Shown here one piece after another: positions 10,806 through 22,287 of a stretch of 64,000 nt of DNA; the first letter of the stretch is position 1; each line of letters begins with the position of its first letter. The position numbers and the translations under genes are program-made. The notes under the pieces are model-generated. The model searched no databases. It saw only the letters and a program-made list of their open reading frames with translations, and was not told where the DNA came from. Source of the DNA: Trifolium pratense (lineage: Eukaryota > Streptophyta > Magnoliopsida > Fabales > Fabaceae); the NCBI RefSeq assembly GCF_020283565.1, contig NC_060061.1, forward strand, positions 18,699,362 through 18,763,361. The letters are read 5' to 3'.

Positions 10806-12248
10806 ATGAACACAAATAATAGTGAGCAGCTAAAAGCCGCAGCTGAAGCAGGCAATATAGATCTGCTCTATGAAGTAATTAAGGATGATCCATACATTTT
10901 GGAGCGTATTGATTTGATACCATTTGTTGACACTCCTTTGCATATTGCTTCATCTATGGGTCATCTTCGGTTTGCCACTGAAATTATGAGGTTGAAACCT
11001 TCATTTGCTTTGAAGCTAAATGAGCAAGGATTCAGCCCCATCCATCTTGCTATGCAAAACAGCCACAAGACGATGGTGTCTCGCTTTGTTAACATCAATA
11101 AACAACTTGTTAGAGTCCAAGGGAGGGAAGGCGTGACTCCTCTTCATTTTGCAACTCAAATTGGTGATGTTGACCTTTTAGCTAACTTTCTCTTTCTGTG
11201 TCCGGAGTCCATTGAATGCTTGACTGTGAGGTGCGAAACTGCTCTGCATATTGCTGTTAAGAATCAACGGTATGAGGTCCTTCAATTACTTGTTGGCTTG
11301 CTCAAAACAAATGAACAGAGAGGTGCTAAAGAGTTGCAAAATAAAATACTAAATCAGGAAGATGAGGCCGGCAACACTATTTTGCACATTTCAGCGCTAA
11401 GTACTGAGCTCCGGGTAATTAATAATTATATTTTATTTGACGAACACGGATGAAAACTTATATAGTTGATAGGTGGTTAGCACACTTTATCGAAGATTTT
11501 AGTTGCTAATATTATAAATGTTCTCTAACAAGAATGTAATTTTTTTTTTAAAATTACTTTGGAGCACGTACAGGAACTTCAGTTGTTGGTAAAGACTAAT
11601 ATTAACTTGAACACGAAGAACCTCGAGAACAAAACAGCATTAGACATGGCAGTGAGGGAAGAGATTAAGAATATATTGATAAGCGCAGGAGCAAAACCTG
11701 GCTCAGAAGTCACCATATTCCCCGATTATCAAATACTTGCATATTACTATAAATCATATACACCAATAATAGATGAACTTTTAATTTATATATCTCGCAT
11801 TAGAAGTGATATATCAGATGAGAAACGTAACACTTTGTTGATAATTTTCACTCTTGTTGTAACTGCTACTTATCAAGCAGCAATAAGCCCCGCTGGTGGA
11901 GTTTATCAAGCTAATGCTAGTGACGATGATACTGCTGGTAAATCGGTCATGCCAAAAAGTATATTCTCTGGGTATACTTGTTTGAATATTCTTTCCTTTT
12001 TGACATCAATGATATCAATACTTATCCTGACCCAAAGAAGGGGGTTTCATATTTTCTTTCCAATGTTTTGTTTTGCCCTTAGTTATCTATATTCTATGGC
12101 ATATATATCCCCTACAGCTATCAATTACAAACTTGTTATGATCTTCTATTTATCAATTGTGTCTGTATGGATGATTTCCTTCGTTATTATTCCGTTGTAC
12201 TCAACAAGATTTAATATGCACAAGGCTATGAAACTGAATAGGTCATAG
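10806..12248 (+). CDS. Ankyrin-repeat PGG-domain membrane protein, copy 1
   Basis: Two exons, 10806-11414 and 11574-12248, joined by a GT…AG intron, encode about 427 residues. The N-terminal half has ankyrin repeats: TPLHIASSMGHL near residue 40, then SPIHLAMQ, TPLHFATQIG, TALHIAVKNQ and NTILHISA. From about residue 288 the PGG domain follows (RNTLLIIFTLVVTATYQAA, then SPAGGVYQ) with about four hydrophobic membrane segments to the C-terminus. The family (BDA1/ACD6-like ankyrin proteins) is linked to plant immunity and sits in membranes; a role here is inference. A TATA-like TCTATATATT lies about 50 bp upstream of the ATG. The frame is intact. A near-identical copy lies at 39961-41394, differing by 13 residues, nine of them in the last 45. 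Confidence 0.9.
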
Positions 12249-12939
12249 TTAAAGAAACAAAAATGATAAATGGCGGTACAGTCGCTGGTGAAATCTGCAA
12301 CTCAAACCACTGCCGAACAACAATATCTCATCGTGGATTTGCAATTTTCCTGTCATTGTTTTTGTCCTTCTGTCTTAATTAGCAAATTGTAAGTCATTGT
12401 ATTAAAATATTGTAATCATATATCTTGTATTTTTATTGAATGTAAGTGAATATCTTGTAATATTGTAATCATATATCTTCTGTCTTAATTAGCAAATTGT
12501 AAGTCATTGTATTAACTATTAAGTCATTGTTTTTGTCCTCTGTCATATATTCTTTCACTTTCATTGTCATAAATTGATTCCTTAACTTAGAAACCTCATC
12601 AATTGCATTTTTTATCACCATTTCTTCATGTTCCCTTGTCTTTATCCTACAATTGGCAATTAAACAAAAACTAGTAAAATAATTATACAAATAAAACAAA
12701 AACTAAAAATTATATAACTACTAAATACGCATGAAATTATGCTATTACTCTTCCATAAACTGATTAAGCACAATGAGGTTGATTGTCATCTCATCCACGA
12801 GGATATTATTTCTGGGTTTGGATCCTCTCCTTCACTTATTTCTCTCCCACTCCCTCCACTCATTTGTTCATAAAATTGTGTCTATATGATTGACTTAACA
12901 TATGAGTTATGACTCCACTGTACTCTGTAGAATCAAATG
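12249..12939. other. 3' flank of ankyrin copy 1, with a conserved minus-strand frame
   Basis: The first 250 bases are probable 3' UTR with a repeated phrase around AATTGTAAGTCATTGTATTAA. A 76-residue minus-strand frame (12469-12699) contains a helical-looking stretch, REHEEMVIKNAIDEVSKL, also kept in the second duplication copy (about 41750-41900). I do not recognise it. Since the segments are recent duplicates, conservation alone does not show function. Confidence 0.4.
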
Positions 12940-13158
12940 AGGTGTACTAGAGTCTAGTTGATGGAACAAAGTGGAATATAAAAGTAGAACCACAAACTTA
13001 GGGGAAGAGGTAGGAAGTTTTAAGTAGATAAACAAACATGTTAAAAATGCATGATTCCAGAACTTTAAGGGCAAGGCAATGTGAATAAGAAGAGTAAGAC
13101 CCAACTCAACAATGTGTATGCTTTCACACAACTCCTCAGTTTTGATGTGTGCGGACAA
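12940..13158 (-). pseudogene. Ty1/Copia integrase-region scrap, copy 1
   Basis: The minus strand reads HIVELGLTLLIHIALPLKFW and then NHAFLTCLFIYLKLPTS. This matches the conserved Copia pol phrase around 'HIVETGLTLL…LPLKFWDEAFLTA…INRLPT' between integrase and reverse transcriptase. Only about 70 residues remain and no other pol domain is near. A copy lies at 42106-42333. Confidence 0.75.
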
Positions 13159-14316
13159 ATTAATAGATGAATTACCCTTAAATAGTTTAAGGATTTAATA
13201 CACCGTCGGTATAAAGATCTTTTATACTATCAATCAGTCATAATCGTCAGACCAATAAAAATGTTTGACTTAAATCATAACTACTTCTAACGTCACGAGT
13301 CACACATATGATTGATTGTGATTGTTGACTGTATCCAACTTAAACCCAATGACAATTCTTTTCTGGAATACATGTGACATTACTTAATATGTCACACATT
13401 GCAAAAGTTCACTATTTTTAAATAATCAAAGCAACAAATACATTAACCATTCAATGACATCGAAGACAAAAAATGGAAGATTAAGATAGAAAGGAAGGGG
13501 GAAAAGGTTAAAACACTTCTTTGGAAGGATGCAATTCACTTTAGAGTGTTGCATCCATTTTTCTGCAGTACATATTTGGCTTCAGCATCCAGTAAGTTTA
13601 AGTAAAAACATAACCATACGCATGCATTCTCAATGAGGGAAGGGATCTTCTTGCTTTATTTGGGGGGTGACAAACCATGTTTTCCAAAGCATATTTAGTA
13701 TGTCTTTGGGTGAACATTTGACAGAAGTGATTTACGTTTAAATGTTTTTACTCTAAAAGCATGTTTGATGTAAATTTTTATCCTAATACAAAATCAATTT
13801 CAGTACTCTTCCTTGAAACAAAACATACATTAAATTATCGAATGCAATTAACCATAAAGATCACATTCAAAAAGTCCTTGTCCATAATTTGAATTCCCAA
13901 CCCCTCAGAAAAATGTAAAAAAAACATGGGGCTTTCATCATTTCCAATTCTTTTAATGGGAGATAAAGGATCTGTTCATGTTTTGGCTCTCTTATATACA
14001 ATTCCGAATGCAAATAGACCCGAAGAGAATCCAACTTATGAACAATAGCAGTCAGTAACAATGCATCAGAAGATTCGTTAGTCATTATCTAATAGTATCA
14101 ACAAAAACTAATAAAACATACTGTATTTGGTGATATATAATGTATCTTGTCTTGCACACATCAAGTCAATAACAACAAAGCACTGATCAATTGGGCATGA
14201 CAAGAAGTGTAACTATTATAAAAATGCACATACTTTAAGCTTTAACTAAAAATGTTAGTAAAATTGTTTAAAAAAAAAAAAAACTAAAAATGTTTGCAAG
14301 TCTTTGAAAGAATTAC
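13159..14316. other. Duplicated spacer with no recognised gene
   Basis: This spacer is nearly identical in the second copy (about 42334-43473). It contains one 72-residue minus-strand frame (13867-14085; SLRVYLHSELYIREPKHEQ) shared with the other copy, which I cannot assign. It may be a decayed exon. Confidence 0.4.
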
Positions 14317-15487
14317 CGTTTATTAGTTTTAAAATTGTTTCAACACTTTCATTAACCTCCAGTTGCAAAAGAGATCCTACCACCATTGTTGGGTTAATAA
14401 CAACCATGTCAATGCGGTTTTCATTTGCAAATTTCCAGGCAGCAGCCTCGGCCAAAGTCTTTGAAAGTGTGTACCATAACTGAAAACACAAATACAAGTT
14501 GGCAAGAAAACCAGTGTTGATTTATGATAGAAGTATTTTGTGATATTAATTAATTGTATCTTAAAGTCATTTAGGGTATCATAGGTTGTTGTTCCTTTTG
14601 TAATATCATCCAAGGTTTTATCTTATATCACCAAAAAACACATCAATATTGCATGTCCTAGCTTCACGAGTTTCAAGTTTAAGCCGGAAAAACAGTTCTA
14701 ACCTTTGATTCCCTACAGAAATGTGGATCTGAAAACCATGTCTCGTCAACGACGACCTCAGGATTTTTCGGCCTTGTATTAAATGCAATGGCAGAAACAG
14801 AAGAAGTCGAGATAACTCGTTTCACAGATGGTGATTTCGCACATGATTTAAGAACATTAAGAGTTCCCTTCAGCGCTGGATCAATCAACTCAACCTGAAA
14901 TAGAGGAATCAAAAGTTAACATTGCATACACTAGCAACTGATCTGTTTCGCAAATACAACAAAAAGGTAATGTTAACTTTTCAAAAAAGCGAAACCATCT
15001 CAAAAAAAGTGCAGTTATGCTTATCCTTAATCACATGATTTGTCAACTATATAATTATCAAAATTGCAATTTTAACAATATATCCATCATGTTACATTAT
15101 GTAAGAATGAGTTAAGTTCAATATGAAATCTAATATGGTATCAGAGTCTAAGGACGAGTTAAACTCAAGTCGCACATTTTGTAAGAATGACTTAAGTCCA
15201 ATATGAAATCTAATATGGTATCAGAGTCTAAGGACAAGTTAGGCCTAAAATAAAACCTAATCACAACAAGCACACCACATTGAATTATTTATAAACAATA
15301 GAATGGAACAAACCTGTGGATCATTTACGACAAAACGAACAGGTGAAGCAGTATGAAAGACACCATCACAACCCTCAACAACAGAGTCAAAGCAACCTTC
15401 TTCCAAAAGATCTTCCTTAAAGAGCTGCAACCTCTCCTTTGCACCATCAAGGTTGAGCAAATGGTCAACCTTTTTCGGATTACCTGC
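14317..15487 (-). pseudogene. DFR/CCR-like NADPH reductase, exons 2-4 only, copy 1
   Basis: Three exon-like blocks with GT/AG borders lie on the minus strand. Exon 2 (about 15487-15314) contains [20 protein letters not shown] and GVFHTASPV. Exon 3 (14894-14703) contains [20 protein letters not shown] and STSSVSAI. Exon 4 (14479-14317) contains [18 protein letters not shown] and [11 protein letters not shown]. This is the dihydroflavonol/cinnamoyl-CoA reductase superfamily (extended SDR); YTLSK is the catalytic YxxxK. Exon 1 with the GxxGxxG cofactor loop and the C-terminal exons are missing, so it is a truncated relic even though the remaining frames are open. A second copy lies at 43474-44594 and a third partial copy at 36913-37882. 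Confidence 0.8.
15101..15240. repeat. 80-bp tandem repeat with a TGGTATCAGAGTC motif
   Basis: Two units start GTAAGAATGAGTTAAG / GTAAGAATGACTTAAG and each contains TGGTATCAGAGTC, close to the initiator-tRNA primer-binding motif of plant retroelements. It sits in what would be intron 2 of the reductase relic and is probably an LTR/TRIM scrap. It is also present in copy 2 (about 44203-44345). Confidence 0.6.
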
Positions 15488-15529
15488 TTACACAGTGGAA
15501 ACCACATATTCGTAAGGGAAACCAAATAA

Positions 15530-16017
15530 CTGAAACAAAAAGGACAAGGGTGTTGAAGTTGAAAGAAAAAAAGAAATTTTTAATTTCTCAAAATTTATAT
15601 ATATATCCATCTAAATTGAACAATCTTGTCATTATAAAAGTAAAATTCTAAAATAAGATATGTTAGTCATTCACCTTCAGTCCTTCATTCATCCATCTAC
15701 TACCAAAAAGCTTAAAAAAAGTATGTAATCAAATTTAAGGTCTTTAACCTCCTAGTTGATAATCATTATGGAATACTGCAAAAGATAAAGATGTGTGTAT
15801 GTAAATATGACCTATGTTCGAGGAGTGTATAAGGCGTGTCGAAACAAAAGAAGGAAAAAAAAACAGTTTTTTAGGACAATTGTTTGAATTGTCGAATACA
15901 TGTCGTATTAAGTGTCGGAAACTAAAGCGTGTTGGCTACTTCGACACTCCTAGTGCTTCATATGCAAACAAGCAAGCACAAGAATTATGGTTATGAACAT
16001 AAGAAAAGGAAAAGAGG
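15530..16017. other. Spacer between the two reductase relics, copy 1
   Basis: AT-rich DNA. A 60-residue plus-strand frame at 15814-15996 has no recognisable domain and differs by small indels from its equivalent in copy 2 (44906-45091), so it is unlikely to be coding. Confidence 0.4.
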
Positions 16018-16445
16018 AGCGTACAAGGATGTTGAGTTTCCCATTGAAGACAGAGGAAACATCTTCCATAAGCACCTCCCTCTGATGTGGAACTGACACA
16101 TCACAAATTGATCCATTCCTTCAGACACTTAGCAAGATCATCTTCATTTCTGGCACAAGTATGAACTTTGGCACCAAACCCTATCAATTCCTCAACAATG
16201 GCATGCCTTTCATACATTACAAATACAAGATTACAAGTTAATACAAAAAGGGTCAAAGATAGAAGAAAGCAAGAGCTGTCATACCGGTTAGAGACCATTT
16301 ATGGTGTGTTTGGGTGTTGGAATGCGACATGGTTTGGTTTGGAATCCGTGTGTGTGGTGCGAGTGGTTTTTGATGGTTGAAAGAGGTGGTTGTTGGAGAA
16401 CTGGAAGTGGAACCATTGGCGTATGAATAGAGTGGGAGAGTAACT
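16018..16445 (-). pseudogene. Tropinone-reductase-like SDR, 5' fragment, copy 1
   Basis: The minus strand carries an exon-1 end (about 16445-16270) reading [12 protein letters not shown], then after a short gap [20 protein letters not shown] and [11 protein letters not shown] (about 16205-16105), a stop, then VSVPHQREVLMEDVSSVFNG. Tropinone-reductase-like SDRs share this order (WSLkGMTALVTGG…AIVEEL…VHTCaRNe…). The glycine-rich TGGxxGIG NADPH loop between ALV and HAIVEEL is missing, an in-frame stop follows EWINL, and the catalytic half is absent. It lies on the same strand as, and just upstream of, the DFR/CCR-like relic. Copy 2 is at 45113-45540. Confidence 0.75.
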
Positions 16446-16506
16446 GCTGTTGGATTTGGGACAGCACACAGACAAGCTTGATGCATTTTGTTCTAATTAT
16501 TAGTAA

Positions 16507-16870
16507 GCTCTGTTTCGAAAGGCGAATAAGCTATTTTTTAGCTTTTAGCTTTTGCAGTAGCTTATAAATTAAAAAGTTTTGTTTGGTAACAGTTTTTAAA
16601 AAAGAAGCTTATAGTTTATTTTACTAGTTTATAGCTTATTTTTCAAACACTATTTTAAGTAGCTTATGAGCTTATAGCTTATCATTTTTTCTTCTAATTT
16701 TACCCATATTATCTTATTTGAAAAAATATTAATTTTTTATGTCATTTCACACTTATAAGTTAGTTCAACCGCTAATTTTACCAAACACTATAAATTCAAT
16801 CAGCAAGTTTATTCGTCATAAGCTAAAAGTTAGCTTATAAGCTATCCGCTATTTTTTACCAAACAGATCC
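16507..16870. mobile_element. Tourist/Harbinger-like MITE, copy 1
   Basis: Ends GCTCTGTTTCG and its inverted partner AAACAGATCC are flanked by TAA (16504-16506 and 16871-16873). The interior is full of AGCTTATAAGCT-like palindromes. It is present in both duplication copies (45619-45995), so it predates the duplication. Confidence 0.65.
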
Positions 16871-17287
16871 TAAGTGGAAGATCGGGTTTGAACTCTAACC
16901 CCTGCATATATAATGTAATGTCCTTAAGCTCATGTCTTTCTAATATTATGTAAATCGGATATCATCTAAGCACAACTACAACTATAGAACCCTTAGATAG
17001 TCTTCTTTAAGTTCAAACATCGAGTTGGGATCTCTCTATTTTACACTTATTAAATTTTGAGAATATAAATACAATAATGTGTTTTCCTTATAAAAAAAAG
17101 TGTTTTTTTAAAATTCTTCAAAAGTATAATAATGGAGAGGGAAAATGGAGAGAATCTTAACTCCAAACATCATCCCTTTAATAATATCTCGAGTAGTTAT
17201 CATCTCGGATTTGTTGATTCTATTTATGTAAGTTTATTTTTATTTGGACTGAGTACCTATAACTATAAGTTAAAAAATTGATATTGA

Positions 17288-17654
17288 CTCTGTTTGGTAA
17301 AATTAAGCTATAAGCTAGCTTATAGCTAATAAACTAGCTGATAGCTGAAAAGAATGCTTATTGAAATTAAAGTGTTTGGTAAAATTAACTTTTTAAATGA
17401 TTGATAAATATAAAAAAGACATAAAATGACATTTATATGTAGTGGGTAGTTTTTTATTTTATAAAAAGTAATAGAATTAAATTAAAGGTTAAAAATGGAA
17501 AAAGTTATAAGCTCAAACGCTACTTGAAATAGTATCTTAAAAAAAGCTATAAGCTCGTGAGAAAAAAAATTTACCAAATACTTTTTTTTCCAAACAAGCT
17601 TATAAGTTAATCCAATAAGCTATAAGCTAGCTTATTGGACTTACCAAACACACC
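17288..17654. mobile_element. Foldback MITE rich in AGCTTATAAGC, copy 1
   Basis: Left end CTCTGTTTGGTAAAATTAAGC and right end (inverted GTGTGTTTGGTAAGTCC) pair with each other. Internal GCTATAAGCTAGCTTAT palindromes occur near both ends. No clear target duplication was found. The second copy is at about 46445-46830. Confidence 0.6.
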
Positions 17655-17860
17655 TGTTATGTGGTTAGTATCACGCCATGTGGTCCAATAAAAAGCTAAT
17701 GACACGACTAAAAGTCCACCAATTGTTTTTGACCAAAAAAAAAGTCACCAATTTTTTTATTTTTTTATTATATGCAAAATCGCAAATCTTTAATTTGTCG
17801 AGAATAAATCCACAAAAAAATTATACAACTAAAATAAAGAAAAATAAATTACAAGATGGT

Positions 17861-19075
17861 CAAAAACTGACCGGGGACATGGATGTTTTGAATGTTGGTC
17901 ATGGTTTCTTCATGATCAAATTTGACCTTGAAGCAGATAGAGAGAAAGTTATTAATGGTGGGCCATGGATGATTCTCGATCGCTACGTTGCTATCAGACC
18001 ATGGACGACAGATTTCATTTCATCTCAAGTGAAAATCAATAAAACTTTGGTGTGGATTCGTTTCCCAAGTTTGGGCATGGAATATTATGATGAAAGTCTA
18101 CTCTTGGCACTAGCTACAGCTGTGGGATCACCTGTGAAAGTGGACATTCATACACTTGATGCTTCAAGGGGGAAATTTGCCAGAGTTTGCGTGGAGATTA
18201 ATTTGGATGAACCAGTCGTCGGAAAAGTGTGGTTTAGAGATTTTTGGTACCACGTCGAGTATGAGGGTCTACACTTATTATGCAAATCTTGTGGGATATA
18301 TGGTCATGTGGCACGAAATTGTCCGACAAAGATTGCGACACAAGAGAAGGATATTAAAAATCATTGTGGCAGTGTAATCATTGCGCCGGAGAAGACATCT
18401 GGAACGGAACTGTCGTCGGCACACTCTCCGAATATGGAAGGTGTAGATGTGGAGGCGAAAATCAAGGAGGATAATTTGTATGGTGATTGGCTGATAGTTA
18501 ATAAAAAGAAGAATCAGGGGAGAAAGTCTCGCCCTAAAGAGCAGGAAGACTTAGCTAGTCTTCAGGGAGGGGCGTTACAGAAATCGCACGGAAAGGGGTT
18601 GAATTTCTCACTTTTGAACAACGCGGGAGATATTGAGGGAGATAATAAGCAAGAATGGGGCCCTCAATTCCATCCAGGTGGAACTACTGAAACTCCAAAA
18701 GTGTGGACCAAGAAAAAAAATAAACGGGCACGTGGTATGACTACTAATGACAGAGAGCCCAAGATGTCAGAGAGTGTGGGTCAACATACCAACAAAGGTA
18801 AAAAAGTAAGTCAAACTCCCAATTGTCTAATGAATCCGGGTCGACCCGGGACTGAGATTAAACCAAATATGTTGGTTTCTGAAGCTGCGTATCGAAACAC
18901 AGAAGAAACAGTGGTTTTTGTCGGTTCAACTAATGAAACTCATATTCCTCAGAGGGTTGTTTCACATCTCAAACCCCCAGACCCAGATGGGAACGCGATG
19001 CCGCGTTCAGGTGTTGGAGATAGAGCAGCAAGCGAGGATGAGATGGTGGTGGAGACTCAAGCCCACCGTCACTAG
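17861..19075 (+). pseudogene. LINE ORF1 (DUF4283 + zinc knuckle), 5'-truncated
   Basis: The frame is open for about 400 residues after the breakpoint. It carries DUF4283-type sequence (GHGFFMIKFDLEADREKVI, GGPWMILDRYVAIRPW), then a CCHC knuckle CKSCGIYGHVARNC, then a polar tail. The protein of this family binds element RNA. The upstream part of the open frame (from 17678) is duplicated-spacer DNA fused by chance. Confidence 0.85.
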
Positions 19076-19118
19076 GGTGGCGCAGCTCATGGTCCATTTT
19101 CCTCCCCTTAGTTTTGTG

Positions 19119-20672
19119 ATGAGTGCCTTCAAAGACTTCTCTATTTTGGCTTGGAATGTTAGGGGGTTTGCTAGCAGGAAAAGCAAGAATCACGTCCATG
19201 ATTTGATAAGGCGTTTTAAGCCTGACATAGTTTTTCTGTTCGAAACACATACTATGTTTGCTACTGCAAATAGTTATTGGGATAGAGAGAATTATGTTAG
19301 GATTGATATTCAGGAAGTTCAAGGTCACTCTGGTGGAATTTGGGCCATGCAGCGCAGAGGGAGTGATTTCAATTTCACTCTAGTTAGCAAAATGCATCAG
19401 TGTGTTAGTTTTATTGTAACTAAAGGTACCGATAAATGGCTTTGTTCAGGAGTCTATGCAAGTCCAATATGCACGTTGAGACCCTTATTGTGAGATTATT
19501 TAGAAGATCTCGTTAACACAGTCTCCCTACCTTTTCTTGCTATTGGTGATTTTAATGATATTTTGCTTCCTAATGAGCAAAAAGGAGGTGTTTTTTCTTT
19601 AACCAAGGCTGATACATTTTCCAGGAATGTTGATAATTGCGGCCTCATTGATTTGGGTTCCTTTGGCACGAAGTTTACTTGGCAGGGTAACTGCAGAGGG
19701 GGCGGGATTGTACATAGAAGATTGGATAGGAGCTTCTGTAATCATGAATGGCGCCTTAAATTTCCTGAGGCTACCGTTGAACATCTTGTACGTAAACATT
19801 CAGATCATAACCCGATTCTGTTGAGATGTCATAATGCTATGGTGTGTCAAGAAAGTCGTCCCTTCCGGTTCCAAGCAGCTTGGTTTACTCATAGTGACTA
19901 TCCTATTCTTGTAAGAAATACTTGGGCTCGTGATCGCAACAATATTGTTGATTGTCTGCAGAATGTGGCACAATAATCTACCATATTTAACAAGGATGTA
20001 TTTGGTAATATTTTTGCCCGTAAAAAAGAAGTTGAAGCCAGATTGAAAGGTATTCAGAGAGCTTTGGAAAATATAGATTCTGCCAACCTGTTGAGACTAC
20101 AAAAGGAGCTTCTTACCTCGTATGACAACATCCTCTTTCAAGAAGAAACTTTGTGGTACCAGAAATCGCGGGAACAATGGATTAAACTAGGTAGTAGAAA
20201 TACTTCTTTTTTCCATGCTCAAACCATTATCCGCCGTAAGCGTAATAAAATTCACGGAATCCGACTCAGTTCCGGTGAGTGGTGTACTGACCCTGATATT
20301 ATGAAAACTGAAGCTTTGAAATTCTTCAAAGACCTGTTTTGTGATAACCAGGCCGTGTCTAGGGGGATTAATGATGATGAAGTTTCAGCGCTAGATGATG
20401 TCTCGATGGCAGAACTATCCAAACCAGTTACTAAGAAAGAAGTTTTCGATGCATTGATGAGTATGAAATCGTATAAAGCACCGGGTCCAGACGGATTTCA
20501 ACCGATCTTTTTTAAGTTGTTTTGGAAAGATATTGGTGATGATCTTTGGAAATTTGTGAAATTTGCTTTTGAGAATGGTAAGTATGATAAGAAAGTTTGT
20601 GAAACTCTTATCGTTTTACTGCCTAAAGGTGACAATCAAGTTTCCTTCAAAGACTTTCGGCCAATCAGCTTA
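19119..20672 (+). pseudogene. LINE ORF2 (endonuclease + start of reverse transcriptase), broken
   Basis: ORF2 begins MSAFKDFSILAWNVRGFAS. The apurinic-type endonuclease motifs are visible: NVRG, FETHT, GDFNDILL and SDHNPILL. A linker and the first reverse-transcriptase blocks follow (KAPGPDGFQPIFFKLFW, then KDFRPISL). Two in-frame stops interrupt it: TGA at about 19491 where Trp is expected before DYLEDL, and TAA at about 19974 after NVAQ. The catalytic YADD block is missing because of truncation. Confidence 0.85.
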
Positions 20673-21241
20673 TCCACTGTTTTTAATTCATAAAAAGAAG
20701 TAGGACCTTTGACGTAGTTTAACAACGTCCTCAAATAAAACCTTTCACCTGCACTAGGTGGTGCAAAGTGAACTCTTCTAATTGAAAAACTTATTTGTCT
20801 TGGTGCCCACTGATGCAAATTTTCTTTCCACACAAACTTAGTTGAGAATTGACTATATGTTAAATTTTTTGCCTCTGAAAATTTCTTGTTTGCATCCATC
20901 CATGCCAAAAAATTTGATGTGCGACTCTTTGGTTTGTTTAGAACGTCTTCAATACACTCGTTATCTTCAAATAAAACAGTGTGCTCATCTTCAATATGAT
21001 AATTAAGTCGCTCAACCGTAGGCTCTCTATAGTGCATATCAAAAGAAAATATCCTCCAAGCAGCTTCACATGCCGACAAATATCTACAGTCATAATACAT
21101 CTTTATTTCATCAAAACATTGTGACTTGTCGCTTCCATTACCAGATGTATAGAAATTTGCTGTAACACGATCGTTGTGACTTGTCACTAAATGCAAAATT
21201 GTGTCGTGTGTGAAAATCCTAATATCAATACTCGGTATCAT
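20672..21241 (-). pseudogene. Helitron helicase-type protein fragment
   Basis: The minus-strand frame reads YDCRYLSACEAAWRIFSFDM, then HYREPTVERL, FLAWMDANKKFSEAKNLTYS, FVWKENLHQWAPR and RCLLN-like FYLRTLLNYVKGPTSF. This is a conserved block between the Rep (HUH) and helicase domains of plant Helitron proteins. Neither catalytic domain is present. At its C-terminal side it runs straight into LINE sequence in the other orientation (residues after KTVD are LINE). Confidence 0.85.
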
Positions 21242-21441
21242 AATTTTAATGGAAATAACATATAAAATAAAATTAAATATAAATAATTGAGAATTTTGGT
21301 GTGAAAAACAATCTATTAAATTTTTTTGGAACTATACTAACTTCGGTTACGCAAAACTCAACGCAATAGGTCCGATATCTAATTTGCAATTCATTAACCA
21401 ACTTCTCTCGATCAGATAAAGGATTGGGATTCAAATGACCT

Positions 21442-21533
<92 letters not shown>

Positions 21534-22092
21534 TTAAAACAATATCGATTTCAGGAATAAAGATAATAAATCACAAAACAGAATGAAAGTTTATACACAC
21601 CTCTGAGTAAATTAAGTCGAATTGTGGTGAAGTTGTTAACATGAGACATTGAGATGTGAAAGATGTTTTTTTTTAATAGATTTCAATATTGTTGAAGGTG
21701 TTATAGTATGAGAATATATATATAACTTTCCAAATCACACGTGATAATAACTTTCAAAATCTCACATGATAATTATTCTCTAAATTTATGATCCGGTAGA
21801 AAAAAATCATTGATCAGGAAAGACATACAAATATTTCGTGATGAATAATATAGTTAACAATAATTTTGATATGATATACTTTTAAAATTGATGGTGTTTA
21901 TCAATTATTGCACATAATTTTAATCATAATTGCTATACTTGTCATATTGGTTGGAAATATTGCCTTGCACTGAAGGGTTGCGGGTTCGAATCTCTAGTCA
22001 AGACAAAATTGTATTATTTTTTAATAAAATTTGCAAGATAAAATGGAGGGAAAACAAACAAAACAAATTAGGGTTTATGGTTTGCATGTGTA
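21242..22092. other. AT-rich spacer with a (TA)n tract
   Basis: Contains the (TA)n tract at 21445-21530 and a tRNA-like phrase GGGTTCGAATCTC near 21980, typical of transposon-derived DNA. No gene is supported. Confidence 0.5.
21445..21530. repeat. (TA)n microsatellite
   Basis: About 86 bases of TA repeats. Confidence 0.95.
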
Positions 22093-22231
22093 TCTACTAT
22101 ATAAGAAAAGAAAGTACCTATGAAACTCCTAATTTGCCCCTTTTTCATTTTTTGACACATAATCAATTCAGGGTTATTTTGTGTCTTTATTAAAAAACGT
22201 TAGTAGAAAAATGCTAAAAAATTTCTTAGTA

Positions 22232-22287
22232 GGAATCGAACCCTTAACCTTTTACTTACAATTCTTATTAGATTTACCACTAAGCCA
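22232..22287 (-). other. tRNA-like Pol III promoter boxes in the Helitron 5' region
   Basis: On the minus strand, TGGCTTAGTGG (A-box-like, 22277-22287) is followed by GGTTCGATTCC (B-box, 22232-22242). Box spacing is about that of a tRNA, but no cloverleaf folds convincingly, so this is a SINE-type relic and not a tRNA gene. Confidence 0.5.

Larger units (their letters stand above)
17861..20672 (+). mobile_element. LINE (non-LTR) retrotransposon fragment, truncated at both ends
   Basis: Contains the end of ORF1 and the first part of ORF2 of a plant L1-type LINE. It starts abruptly inside the ORF1 DUF4283 domain at the point where the two duplication copies stop matching (the second copy continues differently from about 47031). 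It ends inside the reverse transcriptase, just after FRPISL, at a junction with a minus-strand Helitron coding fragment. No 3' tail or target duplication is present, so it arrived by rearrangement or capture and not by normal LINE insertion. Confidence 0.85.

Noticed and set aside
17678..17860. N-terminal extension of LINE ORF1
   Set aside because: The same DNA exists at 46852-47030 without the LINE, so this part of the frame is unrelated spacer.
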